A stretch of DNA of 64,000 nt from JACNKJ01 sp964344565 (GTDB lineage: Bacteria; Krumholzibacteriota; Krumholzibacteriia; JACNKJ01), in contig CAYFNT010000019.1 of assembly GCA_964344565.1 (NCBI GenBank), positions 1-64,000 of the forward strand, written 5' to 3'. The notes under the pieces are model-generated. The model saw only the letters and a list, made by a program, of their open reading frames with translations. It was not told where the DNA came from and did no database searches. The position numbers were made by a program, and so were the translations under genes. This document shows positions 1 through 8,865 of the stretch, piece by piece (the first letter of the stretch is position 1; every line of letters begins with the position of its first letter).

Positions 1-72
1 ACCACGGTGCACAACCCGCGGTAACCGGGAGGCCGGCCGTTCCATATTGTCTAGGCGCATTCGGTTATTTGA
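1..72 (+). other. Left edge: probable 3' end of an upstream plus-strand gene
   Basis: The first 24 bases read as an open frame ending in TAA at 22-24 (last residues TTVHNPR). An intrinsic terminator on the same strand follows at 73-103. This fits the end of a gene lying outside the window, but eight codons are too few to identify it, and the other two forward frames are also open here. Nothing else is recognisable before the terminator. Confidence 0.25.
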
Positions 73-103
73 AGTCGGGGGTCTTCGCGACTCCCGGCTT
101 TTT
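73..103 (+). terminator. Intrinsic terminator of the off-window upstream gene
   Basis: A 10-bp stem (73-82 with 90-99, including G-U pairs) closes a short loop and runs into a T tract at 99-103. The T tract is on the plus strand, so it serves a plus-strand transcript entering from the left. It lies at the 3' end of the convergent minus-strand gene at 104-2440. Confidence 0.7.
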
Positions 104-2440
104 CTATTTCAGCAGGAGCAGCTTGGCGCCATGGGCTTCTTCGCGGGAGCGGAGCCTGGCCAGATAGAGCCCGCTGGGCAATTCCTCGCCCGCGTCGTTG
201 CGGCCATCCCAGATCCGGGAATGATCCCCGGACTCCAAGACCGAGTTCACGAGTGTCCTCAGCCTGCGGCCGGCGATGTCGAAGACCTCCAGGCGCACCG
301 GCGAGGCCTCGCTCAGCGTGAAGAACAGGGTGGTCACGGGATTGAAGGGATTGGGATGGTTGGACAGCCTTCCCGGGAATGCCGCCAGGGGCTCGAAGAC
401 TCCGGTGCCGCTGTCGTCGACCAGGACCGAATCGCCGAGGCTTCCGCGATAGGCGAGGGGCGTGTTATCGGCGTCGCGAATGTCTATGTCGATGAACTCC
501 AGGGCCGATCCGCCCAGTTCCAGTCCCTTGAACTTGCAGTTGGCGATGACTCCCTCGCCGGCGATCTCCCCGTTGAGGAAGGCGGCGGAGAAGTGCACGG
601 CATCGGCGGGCTGGGGGGCGTCCTGGCTGTAGTCGTAGAAGAAGAACTCCAGCCCCGACTCCGTAAACCATGGGCCGGGCTGGATGCCCATGAGCTCCAC
701 CACATCCGGATCGAAGCCGATGGAGATCTCGAGTCCCTTGATCGCCGTGGGCCCGGGCTGGAGCCACAGGGGAATCTCGATGGAATCGCTGAGCGCAACG
801 CTGGAGACCGGCGGCTCCCATCGGATCATGGGCCAGTAGTCCGATGGTCTTCCCGCGAGGGTTTGCCAGACGCGCTGGTTGCCGACTTCCTGGACGGCCA
901 GGGTCAGCCGGATCCTTTCGTAGATCCAGCCCTCGTCGATGGGGGCGTCGAACTGGAACTCGTAGCTTCCCGCTTCGGGCGGATAGTCGAGTCCTTCCAC
1001 CGAGGGGTAGACCGCACGGAAGACCTGGTTGTGCATCTCCAGGCCGTTGCCTCCGTGGTAGGCGATGGAATCCTCGGTGACGTAGAGATTCAATCGATAG
1101 TCGGCGGCCGGGTTCAGGGGATTCACGTTGTTCATCGAGGCGACGATGATGTCGGTGGGCTGCTCCCAGAGGATGTCGATTTCGGTGGGTCCGCGAATGA
1201 CTCGGCGAGACAGGAAGATGGAGTCGTAGGTCTCGGTCTGGAATCGCGCGTCCACGATGCCGTCCACCCAGAAGTGCGGCACGAAGTCGATGCCGTAGCG
1301 CTCCAGCAGGGAATCGCTCTGCGCCTGGTTCTCGAGGTAGAGCTCGTCCAGGCCGGGCCACCAGGTGTGCAGACGGACCAGGGCGAGCTCGTCCTCGTGG
1401 GCGGCCATGGTGTCGTCCAGCAAGGTGTCCGCGGGAAGCGAGGGGCCCGACCCGCTGTTGGTGTGCAACCATCCCATGGGCATGTTGGGCACGATGTAGG
1501 TATCGTTGAAGGCGGTGGCGATGTCGTTGTCCGGGAGCCCGTCGTCCAGGAGCTGGGTCTCGGCTTCGAGGATGTAGTAGTTCCCGTCCAGGAGCAGGAT
1601 TTCGGGGAATTCCAGGGTGTCCAGCTCGGCGGGGGCGATGCTGGTGTTGAGCAGCTCCGTGTACACCTCCGTGCCGGATTCGAAGATCCTCATGGTGACG
1701 TCGAAGGTTTCGACATCGCCGCCGAAGTTCGCGACGATGACCTCGGGCATGATGGATTCGCCGCCTGCGTACTGGCCGCCGTCCGGCTTCACCATGAGGG
1801 CGGCCGCGTCGAGCTGCTCGGGCACGTAGACCCGGATGTCGTCCACGAACCAGGTGTCGGCCCAGGTGCCCACATAGCGGAAGGCCACGTAGACCTGGGT
1901 CTCGCCGAGATAGTCGCTGAGGTCGACGAAGGCCGGCTCGCCATCGAACCCGTTGATCATGTGATTCTCGGGGGTCCAGTCGGTCACCATGGTGAAGGCG
2001 GCCGGATCGGTCTGACTGGTGGTGCTGACCGCGATGAAATGGTGACCGCCGAAGCCGGCCCAGTAGCGCTGCTCCTCATAGAACTCGAGGTAGACGCGGG
2101 CCCGGTCGGTGAAGTCGAGGGCCGGCGTCACGATCCATTCGTCCATGGCCACGCCTTGGGGACCGTAGTGGATGCAGGCGCTGTAGAGTCCCGAGTGACT
2201 GTCGAAATCGGTGAGGTCCCAGGTGTAGAAGGGCTCGTTGATGATGAAGGCCCAGCCGTCGGGGGGCCACATGCCCTCGAAGTCCTCGAAGATGAGGTCG
2301 GTGGGGCGTTCGGGAGCGGGTGGGTTCGGGAGGATCTGGGAGACGGGATCGTAGGGCGCGCGAGCCTGGGCGTGCCTCGCCGCCGGCGGCAATAGCATCG
2401 CGCCGATAAGGATGAGCATCCCTATCCGGGGTGTTCTCAC
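104..2440 (-). CDS. Secreted multidomain protein with cohesin-like and FlgD-like C-terminal sorting domains
   Basis: 778 residues from a GTG at 2440; an ATG at 2419 (Met8) is an alternative. The N terminus is a signal peptide ending near the HAQARA stretch. Residues of about 45-190 resemble the MAM-like 'choice-of-anchor' beta-sandwich (DFEGMWPPDGW, FVDDIRVYVP). About 545-660 looks like a cohesin-type domain (IKGLEISIGFDPDVVEL). The last ~85 residues are a FlgD Ig-like/T9SS type A-like module, with the hallmark NHPNPFNPVTTL start, VFDIAGRRLRTL and SGLYLARL. The known role of that module is export or anchoring at the outer surface, so an extracellular structural or adhesive role is inferred. 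No catalytic motif was seen. Confidence 0.85.
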   Translation of the reverse strand: MRTPRIGMLILIGAMLLPPAARHAQARAPYDPVSQILPNPPAPERPTDLIFEDFEGMWPPDGWAFIINEPFYTWDLTDFDSHSGLYSACIHYGPQGVAMDEWIVTPALDFTDRARVYLEFYEEQRYWAGFGGHHFIAVSTTSQTDPAAFTMVTDWTPENHMINGFDGEPAFVDLSDYLGETQVYVAFRYVGTWADTWFVDDIRVYVPEQLDAAALMVKPDGGQYAGGESIMPEVIVANFGGDVETFDVTMRIFESGTEVYTELLNTSIAPAELDTLEFPEILLLDGNYYILEAETQLLDDGLPDNDIATAFNDTYIVPNMPMGWLHTNSGSGPSLPADTLLDDTMAAHEDELALVRLHTWWPGLDELYLENQAQSDSLLERYGIDFVPHFWVDGIVDARFQTETYDSIFLSRRVIRGPTEIDILWEQPTDIIVASMNNVNPLNPAADYRLNLYVTEDSIAYHGGNGLEMHNQVFRAVYPSVEGLDYPPEAGSYEFQFDAPIDEGWIYERIRLTLAVQEVGNQRVWQTLAGRPSDYWPMIRWEPPVSSVALSDSIEIPLWLQPGPTAIKGLEISIGFDPDVVELMGIQPGPWFTESGLEFFFYDYSQDAPQPADAVHFSAAFLNGEIAGEGVIANCKFKGLELGGSALEFIDIDIRDADNTPLAYRGSLGDSVLVDDSGTGVFEPLAAFPGRLSNHPNPFNPVTTLFFTLSEASPVRLEVFDIAGRRLRTLVNSVLESGDHSRIWDGRNDAGEELPSGLYLARLRSREEAHGAKLLLLK

Positions 2441-2499
2441 GAGGTCTCACCCCTTTTCGCCCAAGAATCCGAAGGAGTGCCTAGAACAATTCCTAGTTT

Positions 2500-2528
2500 A
2501 TTCTACATGTTCTATAAATGAAAAACAA
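2500..2528 (-). promoter_or_regulatory. Possible sigma70-type promoter of the 104-2440 gene
   Basis: On the minus strand TTGTTT (2523-2528) and TAGAAT (2500-2505) are separated by 17 nt, about 60 nt upstream of the GTG start. The region is AT-rich against a GC-rich background. The -35 box overlaps the T tract of the terminator of the preceding aminotransferase gene. Confidence 0.4.
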
Positions 2529-2560
2529 TCAGCCCCGCCCCCCGATCGGGGAGGCAGGGC
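2521..2560 (-). terminator. Intrinsic terminator of the class V aminotransferase gene
   Basis: On the minus strand a 12-bp GC-rich stem (2549-2560 with 2532-2543, two G-U pairs) is followed by a T-rich run (plus-strand A tract 2521-2525). On the plus strand the two wobble pairs become mismatches, which fixes the orientation. It starts 15 nt after the stop codon at 2576. Confidence 0.7.
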
Positions 2561-2575
2561 GAGGGTGCTAAGTGC

Positions 2576-3991
2576 TTAGATTTCAGGGTGCAAGGAGAAG
2601 TCGAATCGATATCCCTCGGGGAAGAATTCTCCCGTGCCGGGATCCTGGGCGTAGTCTCCCTCGTACTCGTCCTCGGCGATCTTCCGCAGAAGCCCGAGGA
2701 AGCGATCGATCTCCTCTTCCGTGTTGTGGATGCCGATGCTCACGCGCGTCGCTCCTGGCACGTCGCTGCGATCGCCGTGACGGATGGCCTCCTCGAAGGC
2801 CTCTTCCTGTTCGGGCGTCACGTTGAGCATGTGCTTGATGAGGGGATGGGCGCAGAAGCATCCGTTGCGCACCGAGATGCCGCCCTCGTAGCTGAGGATG
2901 GCCGCCACCTTCGCGTGATGCATGCCCGCCACCGTGAAGGTGACCACGCCCAGACGATCCTCGAGATCCTCGGGATCGTTCTTGCCGAAGATGCCGACCT
3001 TGGGAATCTCGAGCATGCCCTCGAGCAGGCGCTTGGTTAGTTTCGCCTCATGGGCCTCGATGGCGTCCATGCCCACGCGCTCCATGATCTCGATGGCCTT
3101 GGCCAGGGCCAGCATGCCCAGGATGTTCGGAGTGCCCGCCTCCTGCTTGTCCGGCGGATCGGCCCAGATCACGTGGTCCAGGCCCACCGAGTACACCGTG
3201 CCTCCGCCCTGCAGGTAGGGCGCGGCGTCGGCGAAGTGCTGGAAGTCGCCCACCACGGCGCCTTCGCCGTAGGGCGAGTTCATCTTGTGGGCGCTGAAAA
3301 CCAGGTAGTCGATGTGACAGGGATCGTCCGACTCGCAGAGGCTCACCTTGCGATGGGGAACCAGCTGCGCGCCGTCCACGGCGATCTTGGCGCCGTGCTT
3401 GTGAGCCATCTTGGCGATGTCGTGGATGGGCGTCACGTTGCCCAGCACGTTGCTCGCGCCGGTGATGGCCACCAGCTTCACCGCGCCGGCATGACGCTTG
3501 AGCCGGCTCTCCAGCCATTCCAGATCCAGGTCGCCCTGCTTGTTCGCCGGGATGTGCTCCACCTTCGCCTTGCCCCGCCAGGGAAGATCGTTGCTGTGAT
3601 GTTCCATGATGGAGCTGAGAACCACGTCCTGCACCGGATCCAGATTCATGGTCATTGCCAGGAGGTTCAGTCCCTCGGTGGTGTTTCGCACGGGAATGAC
3701 GATGTGCGTGCCCGGCTCGCCGCCCACGAAGGAGAGGATGCGGTCCCGCGCCTCCTCGTAGAGGTGCGTGCAGTACATGCTGTCGAAGCCGGTACCCCGA
3801 TGGATGTTCGAGTAGTAAGGTTCGATCTCCTTGATGAAGTCGCTGACTTCCGCGAAGGGCTTGGTGCTGGCCGCGTTGTCGAAGAAAGCGCTTTCGATGG
3901 TGCTGCCGTCGAGCAGGGGAACCTCATGCCGGGCCCCGAGGACCTCCGGCATGTCGGTACAAGGGCGGACCTGTTTCTCCTGGGTTTTCAT
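2576..3991 (-). CDS. Class V aminotransferase, SufS/CsdA-like cysteine desulfurase
   Basis: 471 residues, a PLP enzyme of the NifS/SufS fold. The PLP-lysine motif is clear (VFSAHKMNSPYGEGA), as is the N-terminal substrate loop (FFDNAASTKPF). Near the C terminus VRNGCFCAHPLIKHML sits where SufS-type desulfurases carry the catalytic Cys (usually R-x-G-x-x-C-A-x-P), so release of sulfur from cysteine is plausible. It is about 60 residues longer than SufS, and no suf or isc scaffold gene is adjacent. Some proteins of this family act on other amino acids (kynureninase- or isopenicillin-epimerase-like), so the substrate is not certain. Confidence 0.85.
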   Translation of the reverse strand: MKTQEKQVRPCTDMPEVLGARHEVPLLDGSTIESAFFDNAASTKPFAEVSDFIKEIEPYYSNIHRGTGFDSMYCTHLYEEARDRILSFVGGEPGTHIVIPVRNTTEGLNLLAMTMNLDPVQDVVLSSIMEHHSNDLPWRGKAKVEHIPANKQGDLDLEWLESRLKRHAGAVKLVAITGASNVLGNVTPIHDIAKMAHKHGAKIAVDGAQLVPHRKVSLCESDDPCHIDYLVFSAHKMNSPYGEGAVVGDFQHFADAAPYLQGGGTVYSVGLDHVIWADPPDKQEAGTPNILGMLALAKAIEIMERVGMDAIEAHEAKLTKRLLEGMLEIPKVGIFGKNDPEDLEDRLGVVTFTVAGMHHAKVAAILSYEGGISVRNGCFCAHPLIKHMLNVTPEQEEAFEEAIRHGDRSDVPGATRVSIGIHNTEEEIDRFLGLLRKIAEDEYEGDYAQDPGTGEFFPEGYRFDFSLHPEI

Positions 3992-4059
3992 CCTGACCTC
4001 CGTGCGGCGGGTGAGCCCTCAAGGTAACTAGAATTCCTGGTCGGGAAAAGGTCCAAACG

Positions 4060-5835
4060 TCAGCCGCCGGCCGGCTGCCCGTCCCGTCGGGGATCGCTCA
4101 CGGCTTCCTTTACCCCGAAGGGATGGACCCGCACGGCATTGACATCGCCCTGATAGAGGGGCCAGCGGTAGGCCGGCGCGACGGGCCAGCCCCGGGCCCG
4201 GAGTGAGTCGGCCAGGGCGGCGCGATTCCATCCGCGGGATTCCAGATCCACCGGCGAGTTGCGGCAGTGCAGACGCGGGAAGGCCACGGCCTCTTCCAGG
4301 CTGAGATCCAGATCGACCAGGGCCGTGACCACCGAAGCCACCGTGCCGATGATGCGGGAGCCGCCCGGTGAGCCAAGGGCCAGGGGGTAGCCGTCCGGGT
4401 CGAAGAGGATCACCGGACACATGCTGCTCCGCGGACGCTTCCCCGCCGGCGTCACCGGGTGGCGAAGGTTGCGGATGAGTTCGCGCCGGCTGGGATCGGC
4501 ATCGTTGGGCGCCGGCGGATCGGAGGGGAACCAGTTGAAGTCGCTGAGCTGGTTGTTGAGCAGGAATCCGAAGTGCGGCAGCACCATGCCGCTGCCGAAG
4601 AGTTGCTCGATGGTGGTGGTGCAGGAGAGCAGGTTGCCCTCGGCATCCGCGATGGAGAAGTGGGTGGTGTGCCCGCCGAGCTGTCCCGCTTCGGCGCGAA
4701 GCGTCAGATCGCCTTCGGGATCGAAGGCGGCCTTCGCCCGCTCCGCGATGAAGTCGGGATCGAGCAGGCCGGGCATGTGGATGTCCGGGCTCCAATCCGG
4801 ATCGCCCAGATAGGCGCCGCGATCGGCGAAGGCCACCCTCGAGGCGCGGGCCAGCCGGTCCAGGTGCTCGACCAGGATCGAGTCGTCGTGGAAGACGTCG
4901 CCGGCCAAGGGCTCGCGGGTTTCGAGAATTTCGAGGATCTCCAGCAGGGTGATGCCGCCGGAGGTCGGGGGCGGCATCGTGGCCAGTCGCCAGCCGCGGT
5001 AGTCGCCCCAGATGACCTCCCGTTCCACCGGTCTGTAGTTCCGTACGTCCTGGGCGTTGAGATGGCCGGGCCGGAAAGGGGCCCGCTTCACGGCCTTCTC
5101 GAGCTCGGAGGCCAGGGCGTGGTAGAACTGCAGCCCGCTTCCCCACATGCGCAGGAACTCGGCGTAGTCGGGATTGCGCAGGGTGTCGCCCAGGGCGTAG
5201 GGACGGCCGTCCTCGTGAAAGTAGATCTTGCGCGTCGCGGGGAATCGCCGGAGGCGATCGGCCTGCAGCTCGAGCTCGAAGGCCAGGTCGGGGCCCACGG
5301 GGAAGCCAGTGCGGGCGGTTTCCTGGGCCGCGACGAAGAGCTCGATGCGGGGCAGCCGGCCGAAACGGCGATGGAGCTCGTCCATGGCGGCCACGGTGCC
5401 GGGCACGCCCACGGGCAGGCCGCCGGAGAAGATGTCCTCGAGGGGCTGGCCCTTCTCGTCCAGGAACATGTCGGGACGGGCCGCCGCCGGCAGCTCTTCG
5501 CGGCCGTCGATGGCGGTGACCTTTCCCGTCGCCGCCTCGTAGTAGAGGATGAAGCAGCCGCCACCGGGACCGCTGCCTTCGGGCTCCACCAGAGCCAGCA
5601 TGGCCTGCACGGCCAGGGCCGCGTCGGCGGCGCTGCCACCGCGGGCGAGAACCTGCGCACCGGCGTCGCTGGCCAGGGCATGTCCGCTGGCCACGGCGAA
5701 GTCCGGGCTGCGCAGCACCTTGCCCTCCACCGCGACGATCTCCTCGAAGACGAGGGAGTCGGGCATCTCGGGCGGAGGGCCGGAATCGGGCGTCCAGAGG
5801 GAGCCAAGGGCGAGGATGAAGGCGAGTAAGGGCAT
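4060..5835 (-). CDS. ggt: Gamma-glutamyltransferase (GGT), exported
   Basis: 591 residues, the usual length for the proenzyme. It has a short hydrophobic signal peptide (LLAFILALGSLW). The autocatalytic cleavage and nucleophile motif is GGHTTHFSIAD, with Thr390 as the expected N terminus of the small subunit. Family signatures GSGMVLPHFGFLLNNQ and LGSPGGSRIIG are present. Known reaction: hydrolysis or transpeptidation of the gamma-glutamyl bond of glutathione in the periplasm. It could supply cysteine to the sulfur metabolism encoded nearby (inference). The SD is weak (AGGAT). A long hairpin lies just upstream at 5847-5892. Confidence 0.95.
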   Translation of the reverse strand: MPLLAFILALGSLWTPDSGPPPEMPDSLVFEEIVAVEGKVLRSPDFAVASGHALASDAGAQVLARGGSAADAALAVQAMLALVEPEGSGPGGGCFILYYEAATGKVTAIDGREELPAAARPDMFLDEKGQPLEDIFSGGLPVGVPGTVAAMDELHRRFGRLPRIELFVAAQETARTGFPVGPDLAFELELQADRLRRFPATRKIYFHEDGRPYALGDTLRNPDYAEFLRMWGSGLQFYHALASELEKAVKRAPFRPGHLNAQDVRNYRPVEREVIWGDYRGWRLATMPPPTSGGITLLEILEILETREPLAGDVFHDDSILVEHLDRLARASRVAFADRGAYLGDPDWSPDIHMPGLLDPDFIAERAKAAFDPEGDLTLRAEAGQLGGHTTHFSIADAEGNLLSCTTTIEQLFGSGMVLPHFGFLLNNQLSDFNWFPSDPPAPNDADPSRRELIRNLRHPVTPAGKRPRSSMCPVILFDPDGYPLALGSPGGSRIIGTVASVVTALVDLDLSLEEAVAFPRLHCRNSPVDLESRGWNRAALADSLRARGWPVAPAYRWPLYQGDVNAVRVHPFGVKEAVSDPRRDGQPAGG

Positions 5836-5846
5836 GGCGGCATCCT

Positions 5847-5892
5847 AGCGGATCGTTGCTGGATTGTACACGTGTACGATCCAGGATCCGCT
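5847..5892. promoter_or_regulatory. Long inverted repeat upstream of ggt (operator, leader hairpin or terminator)
   Basis: A nearly perfect 46-nt dyad centred on GTACACGTGTAC (5866-5877). The arms are 5847-5871 and 5872-5892, with one mismatch and a 4-nt bulge (5855-5858). It ends 12 nt from the ggt start codon on its 5' side and about 100 nt after the stop of the upstream minus-strand gene. There is no T tract on either strand, which argues against an ordinary terminator. Confidence 0.6.
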
Positions 5893-5988
5893 TCCCCGCT
5901 GCTCGCGGCAAGAGAGCCGTCCCATGTCGGGGATGCGCACTGGACCCGAGTGCAATCCGCGGGACGCAAGTGATCGGTTTTCTCCGGG

Positions 5989-6693
5989 CTAGTACAGCGT
6001 CTTGAAGGTCGACCAACTCTTCTCGTCGGTCGCCGTGTCGTCGAAACCTCCCAAGGTGACCTTCTCGATGAACCACAGCGCGGTTTCGTGTCCGACATAG
6101 GAATTGTCGGCGCCGACTTTCAGGCAGACCTGAACCGTGAGACCCTCGTAGGGGCTCAGGTCGAAGCAGTCCCTGACGAAGCCGCCGGATTCACCGGCGA
6201 AGCCGGGCTCGTACTGCACGCAAGGGGACCCGTCCAGGATGCCCGGATCCGGATAGCCGCCCACGGGAAAGATGAGCTCGGGCTCACCGCCCTCGGGGAT
6301 GACCTCCACATTGCCGCCCTGTCCGAAGCCCCACTCGTTGAGCAGCACGTACCAGTGGCAGATCTCGAGCTGATCGCATTCCGCGGTCACCTGCACCGGT
6401 GCGCCGAGTTCGATGCGGCTGCCTTCCTTAATGTGCTCCCAGAAGAAGTCGAGCCCCAGGACCTCGCCGACCGGATCGCCCTCGCAGTCGAGGATGGAGG
6501 GATCGTCGAACTCGAAGACCTCCCAGGGGTAGATTCCCCATGCGTCGTCGCACTGGAAGCTCGAGTACTGGAAGCTTCCGTCCCAGGTCCAACAGATATT
6601 GTCGACCTCGCAGGCCACGCGGGCGGACAGGCCCGCGGGCGAGGACAGGATCAGGGCGAGAATGAGAACGAGGGATATTCTGGGCTTCGGCAT
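5989..6693 (-). CDS. Secreted protein of unknown function with a C-terminal W-K-Y tail
   Basis: 234 residues. The start at 6693 was chosen because GGGAGG stands 4 nt before the ATG and the first residues form a clean signal peptide (KPRISLVLILALILSSPAGLSA). The mature part is acidic, rich in Trp and Cys, and looks like a beta-sandwich. I do not recognise the domain. It ends in KSWSTFKTLY, the same type of C terminus as four other secreted proteins in this window. Inferred location: cell surface or extracellular. Confidence 0.8.
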   Translation of the reverse strand: MPKPRISLVLILALILSSPAGLSARVACEVDNICWTWDGSFQYSSFQCDDAWGIYPWEVFEFDDPSILDCEGDPVGEVLGLDFFWEHIKEGSRIELGAPVQVTAECDQLEICHWYVLLNEWGFGQGGNVEVIPEGGEPELIFPVGGYPDPGILDGSPCVQYEPGFAGESGGFVRDCFDLSPYEGLTVQVCLKVGADNSYVGHETALWFIEKVTLGGFDDTATDEKSWSTFKTLY

Positions 6694-6916
6694 GTTTCCT
6701 CCCGGGTCAGGGTCCTTGAGCGGCCCGGGCGGAACGGATGGAAACAGCGATGGCGCCGGGCCGGTGGGCCGCTCGAATGCTGGTCCTCCCCACCTCCCGA
6801 AATTCATGAAATCAGATTATGTTCATTATTTTGAATATGTCAAGCTTCTCATCGCCGTCTTGCTTCCCGGCCCGCTTCTCTGCACACTGTCCCGTCCCGA
6901 GAGAAGAAGGAGCCCC

Positions 6917-7948
6917 ATGCGTTTCGTAGATCTTAGAAGCGACACCGTGACCGTAGCCGACGAGGCCATGCGCGAGGTCATCGCGCGGGCCGAGGTGGGC
7001 GACGACGTCTTCCACGAAGATCCCACCGTGAACCGGTTGCAGGAGATGAGCGCCGAGATCACGGGCAAGGAAGCGGGTCTTTTCGTGCCAAGCGGCAGCA
7101 TGGGCAACCTGATCTGTCTGATGGTTCACACGGAGAAGGGCGACGAGATCTACCTGGGACGGCAGGACCACATCTTCATGTACGAGGCCGCCTCGGCCTC
7201 GGTGGTGGCGGGAGTGCAGCATCGCATCTTCGAGAACCGCGAGGACGGCACCCTCGATCTGGACGAGGTCGCCTTCGCCCAACGCACGGACGACGCGCAT
7301 CAGCCGCGCAGTCGGCTCATCTCCATGGAGAACACCCACAACCGATGCGCGGGTTCGCCCCTGCCGCTCGAGTACATGGCATCCGTGCGCGAGTTCGCCG
7401 ACGAGCGCGGCCTGCGCGTGCACCTGGACGGCGCCCGCGTCTTCAACGCGGCGCAGGCTCTCGGCACATCGGTGGCCGAGGTCTGCTCCCATGCCGACTC
7501 GGTGACCTTCTGCCTGTCCAAAGGGCTGGGCGCGCCGGTGGGTTCGGTGGTCTGCGGCTCGAAGGAGTTCATCTACCACGCCCATCGGGCGAGGAAGCTG
7601 CTGGGCGGCGGTATGCGCCAGGTGGGACATCTGGCCGCGGCGGGCATCTTCGCCCTGGAGAATCGGGTGGAGCGTCTTGCCGAGGATCACGCCAACGCCA
7701 AGCGGCTAGCCGAGGGCCTGGCCGGGTTCGAAGCGATCGACATCGATCCCGCGCTCTACAAGTCTAACATCGTCTACTTCGAACTTGAGGGCGATCGCGA
7801 TCCGCGGGGTTTCGTGAAGGCCATGGCGAAGCGTGGCGTGCGCTTCTTCAACCTCTGGGCCAAGCGCTTCCGTCTGGTGACCCACTTCGGCGTGACGGCC
7901 GATGATGTCGAATTCGCGTTGGGAGAGTTCGAGAAGGAGCTTGCCTAG
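6917..7948 (+). CDS. ltaE: Low-specificity L-threonine aldolase
   Basis: 343 residues from the ATG at 6917, preceded by AGAAGGAG. PLP enzyme of fold type I. The N-terminal RFVDLRSDTVT, the glycine-rich VPSGSMGNL and the PLP-lysine region SVTFCLSKGLGAPVGSVV are the family hallmarks. It cleaves L-threonine or allo-threonine to glycine and acetaldehyde in the cytoplasm. The gene is divergent from the secreted protein at 5989-6693 across a ~220-bp gap with an AT-rich core at 6805-6845 that probably holds both promoters. Confidence 0.93.
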   Translation: MRFVDLRSDTVTVADEAMREVIARAEVGDDVFHEDPTVNRLQEMSAEITGKEAGLFVPSGSMGNLICLMVHTEKGDEIYLGRQDHIFMYEAASASVVAGVQHRIFENREDGTLDLDEVAFAQRTDDAHQPRSRLISMENTHNRCAGSPLPLEYMASVREFADERGLRVHLDGARVFNAAQALGTSVAEVCSHADSVTFCLSKGLGAPVGSVVCGSKEFIYHAHRARKLLGGGMRQVGHLAAAGIFALENRVERLAEDHANAKRLAEGLAGFEAIDIDPALYKSNIVYFELEGDRDPRGFVKAMAKRGVRFFNLWAKRFRLVTHFGVTADDVEFALGEFEKELA

Positions 7949-7975
7949 GTCGCCGTATTTCCTTATTCTCGTCCC

Positions 7976-8389
7976 ATGGCTGGGTCGATGAGGAATGCTG
8001 TCAATACGAGCGGAATCCTGCTCGCGATGCTCTTGGTCTTCCTGACCGCCTGCGCACCCGACTACACAAGAAGCGTCGAGAGCTCCCGCCCTGAGGGAGG
8101 TGCCCATCCCTTCGTGGTTCCAGTCGAGTCTGGCGATCAGCTCGTACTGGAACTCAATGATGGCGACGTCATCTACGGCGATTTCGTCGGGTTCTCCGAT
8201 ACCGCGCTTTGTCTGAGCAATTGCTCGATAAGGAATCGCCTGCATTTCTATTCTCCAAGGGGTTTTGCCCAAATCCCATTCGATGACATCAAGGAAATCT
8301 GGATCAGCGATCGTACACATTCGCACACCTTGTCGACAGGAATCGCCGTGGGCCTGCTCCTGCCCCTCCTTTACTTGTGGGGGAGGTAG
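7976..8389 (+). CDS. Small lipoprotein, type A copy 1 of a four-gene tandem array
   Basis: 137 residues. Lipobox LTAC after a hydrophobic signal, a ~70-residue beta-rich core with GDQLVLELNDGDVIYGDFVGF and IPFDDIKEIW, then a C-terminal hydrophobic helix (GIAVGLLLPLLYL). The core resembles Sm/SH3-type barrels (GD-x-x-x-DG-x-x-x-G pattern), but I do not recognise a named family. Lipidated Cys plus a membrane helix suggests attachment to the envelope at both ends. It shares CAP-x-Y after the lipobox with the third gene. The SD before 7976 is poor, so Met5 at 7988 is possible. Confidence 0.75.
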   Translation: MAGSMRNAVNTSGILLAMLLVFLTACAPDYTRSVESSRPEGGAHPFVVPVESGDQLVLELNDGDVIYGDFVGFSDTALCLSNCSIRNRLHFYSPRGFAQIPFDDIKEIWISDRTHSHTLSTGIAVGLLLPLLYLWGR

Positions 8390-8393
8390 TCAT

Positions 8394-8864
8394 TTGTCTT
8401 TCATGAAACTCGCCCGCGGCCCGATTCTCGCCCCGATCAGCCTGTTGCTTGTCATCGCCCTGACAGCCTGCTCCACACGCAGGCCTGTACGTCTCGAGGT
8501 TCCGAATGCAGATTCGCCGAATCCTCGCCTTATGGCTTCGATACTGAAAGAAGGTGACAGGATTCGGGTGACGACTCTGGACGGGCACTACCTTGTAGGG
8601 AGCGTGGTCAGGTTCGATGATCGCTATCTGACCATGATCCTCCTGGCTTCGAATGACGAGCTTTCCGTGCGTGCTTCGAAGCGATACGCGATGCGCAACT
8701 CCCTTGTGGTTCCATGGGATGATCTGACTGAAATCGAATACGTGGATCGGTCCGGTGCCGGTGTGTCCATTGCGGGGTTCTCCGTTGGTATCGCCGTAGG
8801 CGCATTGATCATCTTGTATGCCATCGGACAGGCATTTGGCGACATGACCATCGGAGGGCGGTAG
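8394..8864 (+). CDS. Small lipoprotein, type B copy 1 of the tandem array
   Basis: About 156 residues from TTG at 8394, which has GGGAGG 7 nt upstream overlapping the preceding stop. ATG at 8403 is the alternative. Lipobox LTAC followed by STRRPVRLEV, then EGDRIRVTTLDGHYLVGSVV and VPWDDLTEIEY, and a C-terminal transmembrane helix (GFSVGIAVGALIILYAIG). It is closest in the window to the fourth gene (CSSRRPV..., EGDQIRVVTHDGSTYQG). Function unknown; same Sm-like core as its neighbours. Confidence 0.72.
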   Translation: MSFMKLARGPILAPISLLLVIALTACSTRRPVRLEVPNADSPNPRLMASILKEGDRIRVTTLDGHYLVGSVVRFDDRYLTMILLASNDELSVRASKRYAMRNSLVVPWDDLTEIEYVDRSGAGVSIAGFSVGIAVGALIILYAIGQAFGDMTIGGR

Positions 8865-8865
8865 T

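Noticed and set aside
47..2395. A 782-codon open frame antisense to the secreted protein gene
   Set aside because: It is a shadow of GC-rich codon structure. The minus strand has the signal peptide, domain order and FlgD-like end; the plus-strand translation is low-complexity and matches nothing.
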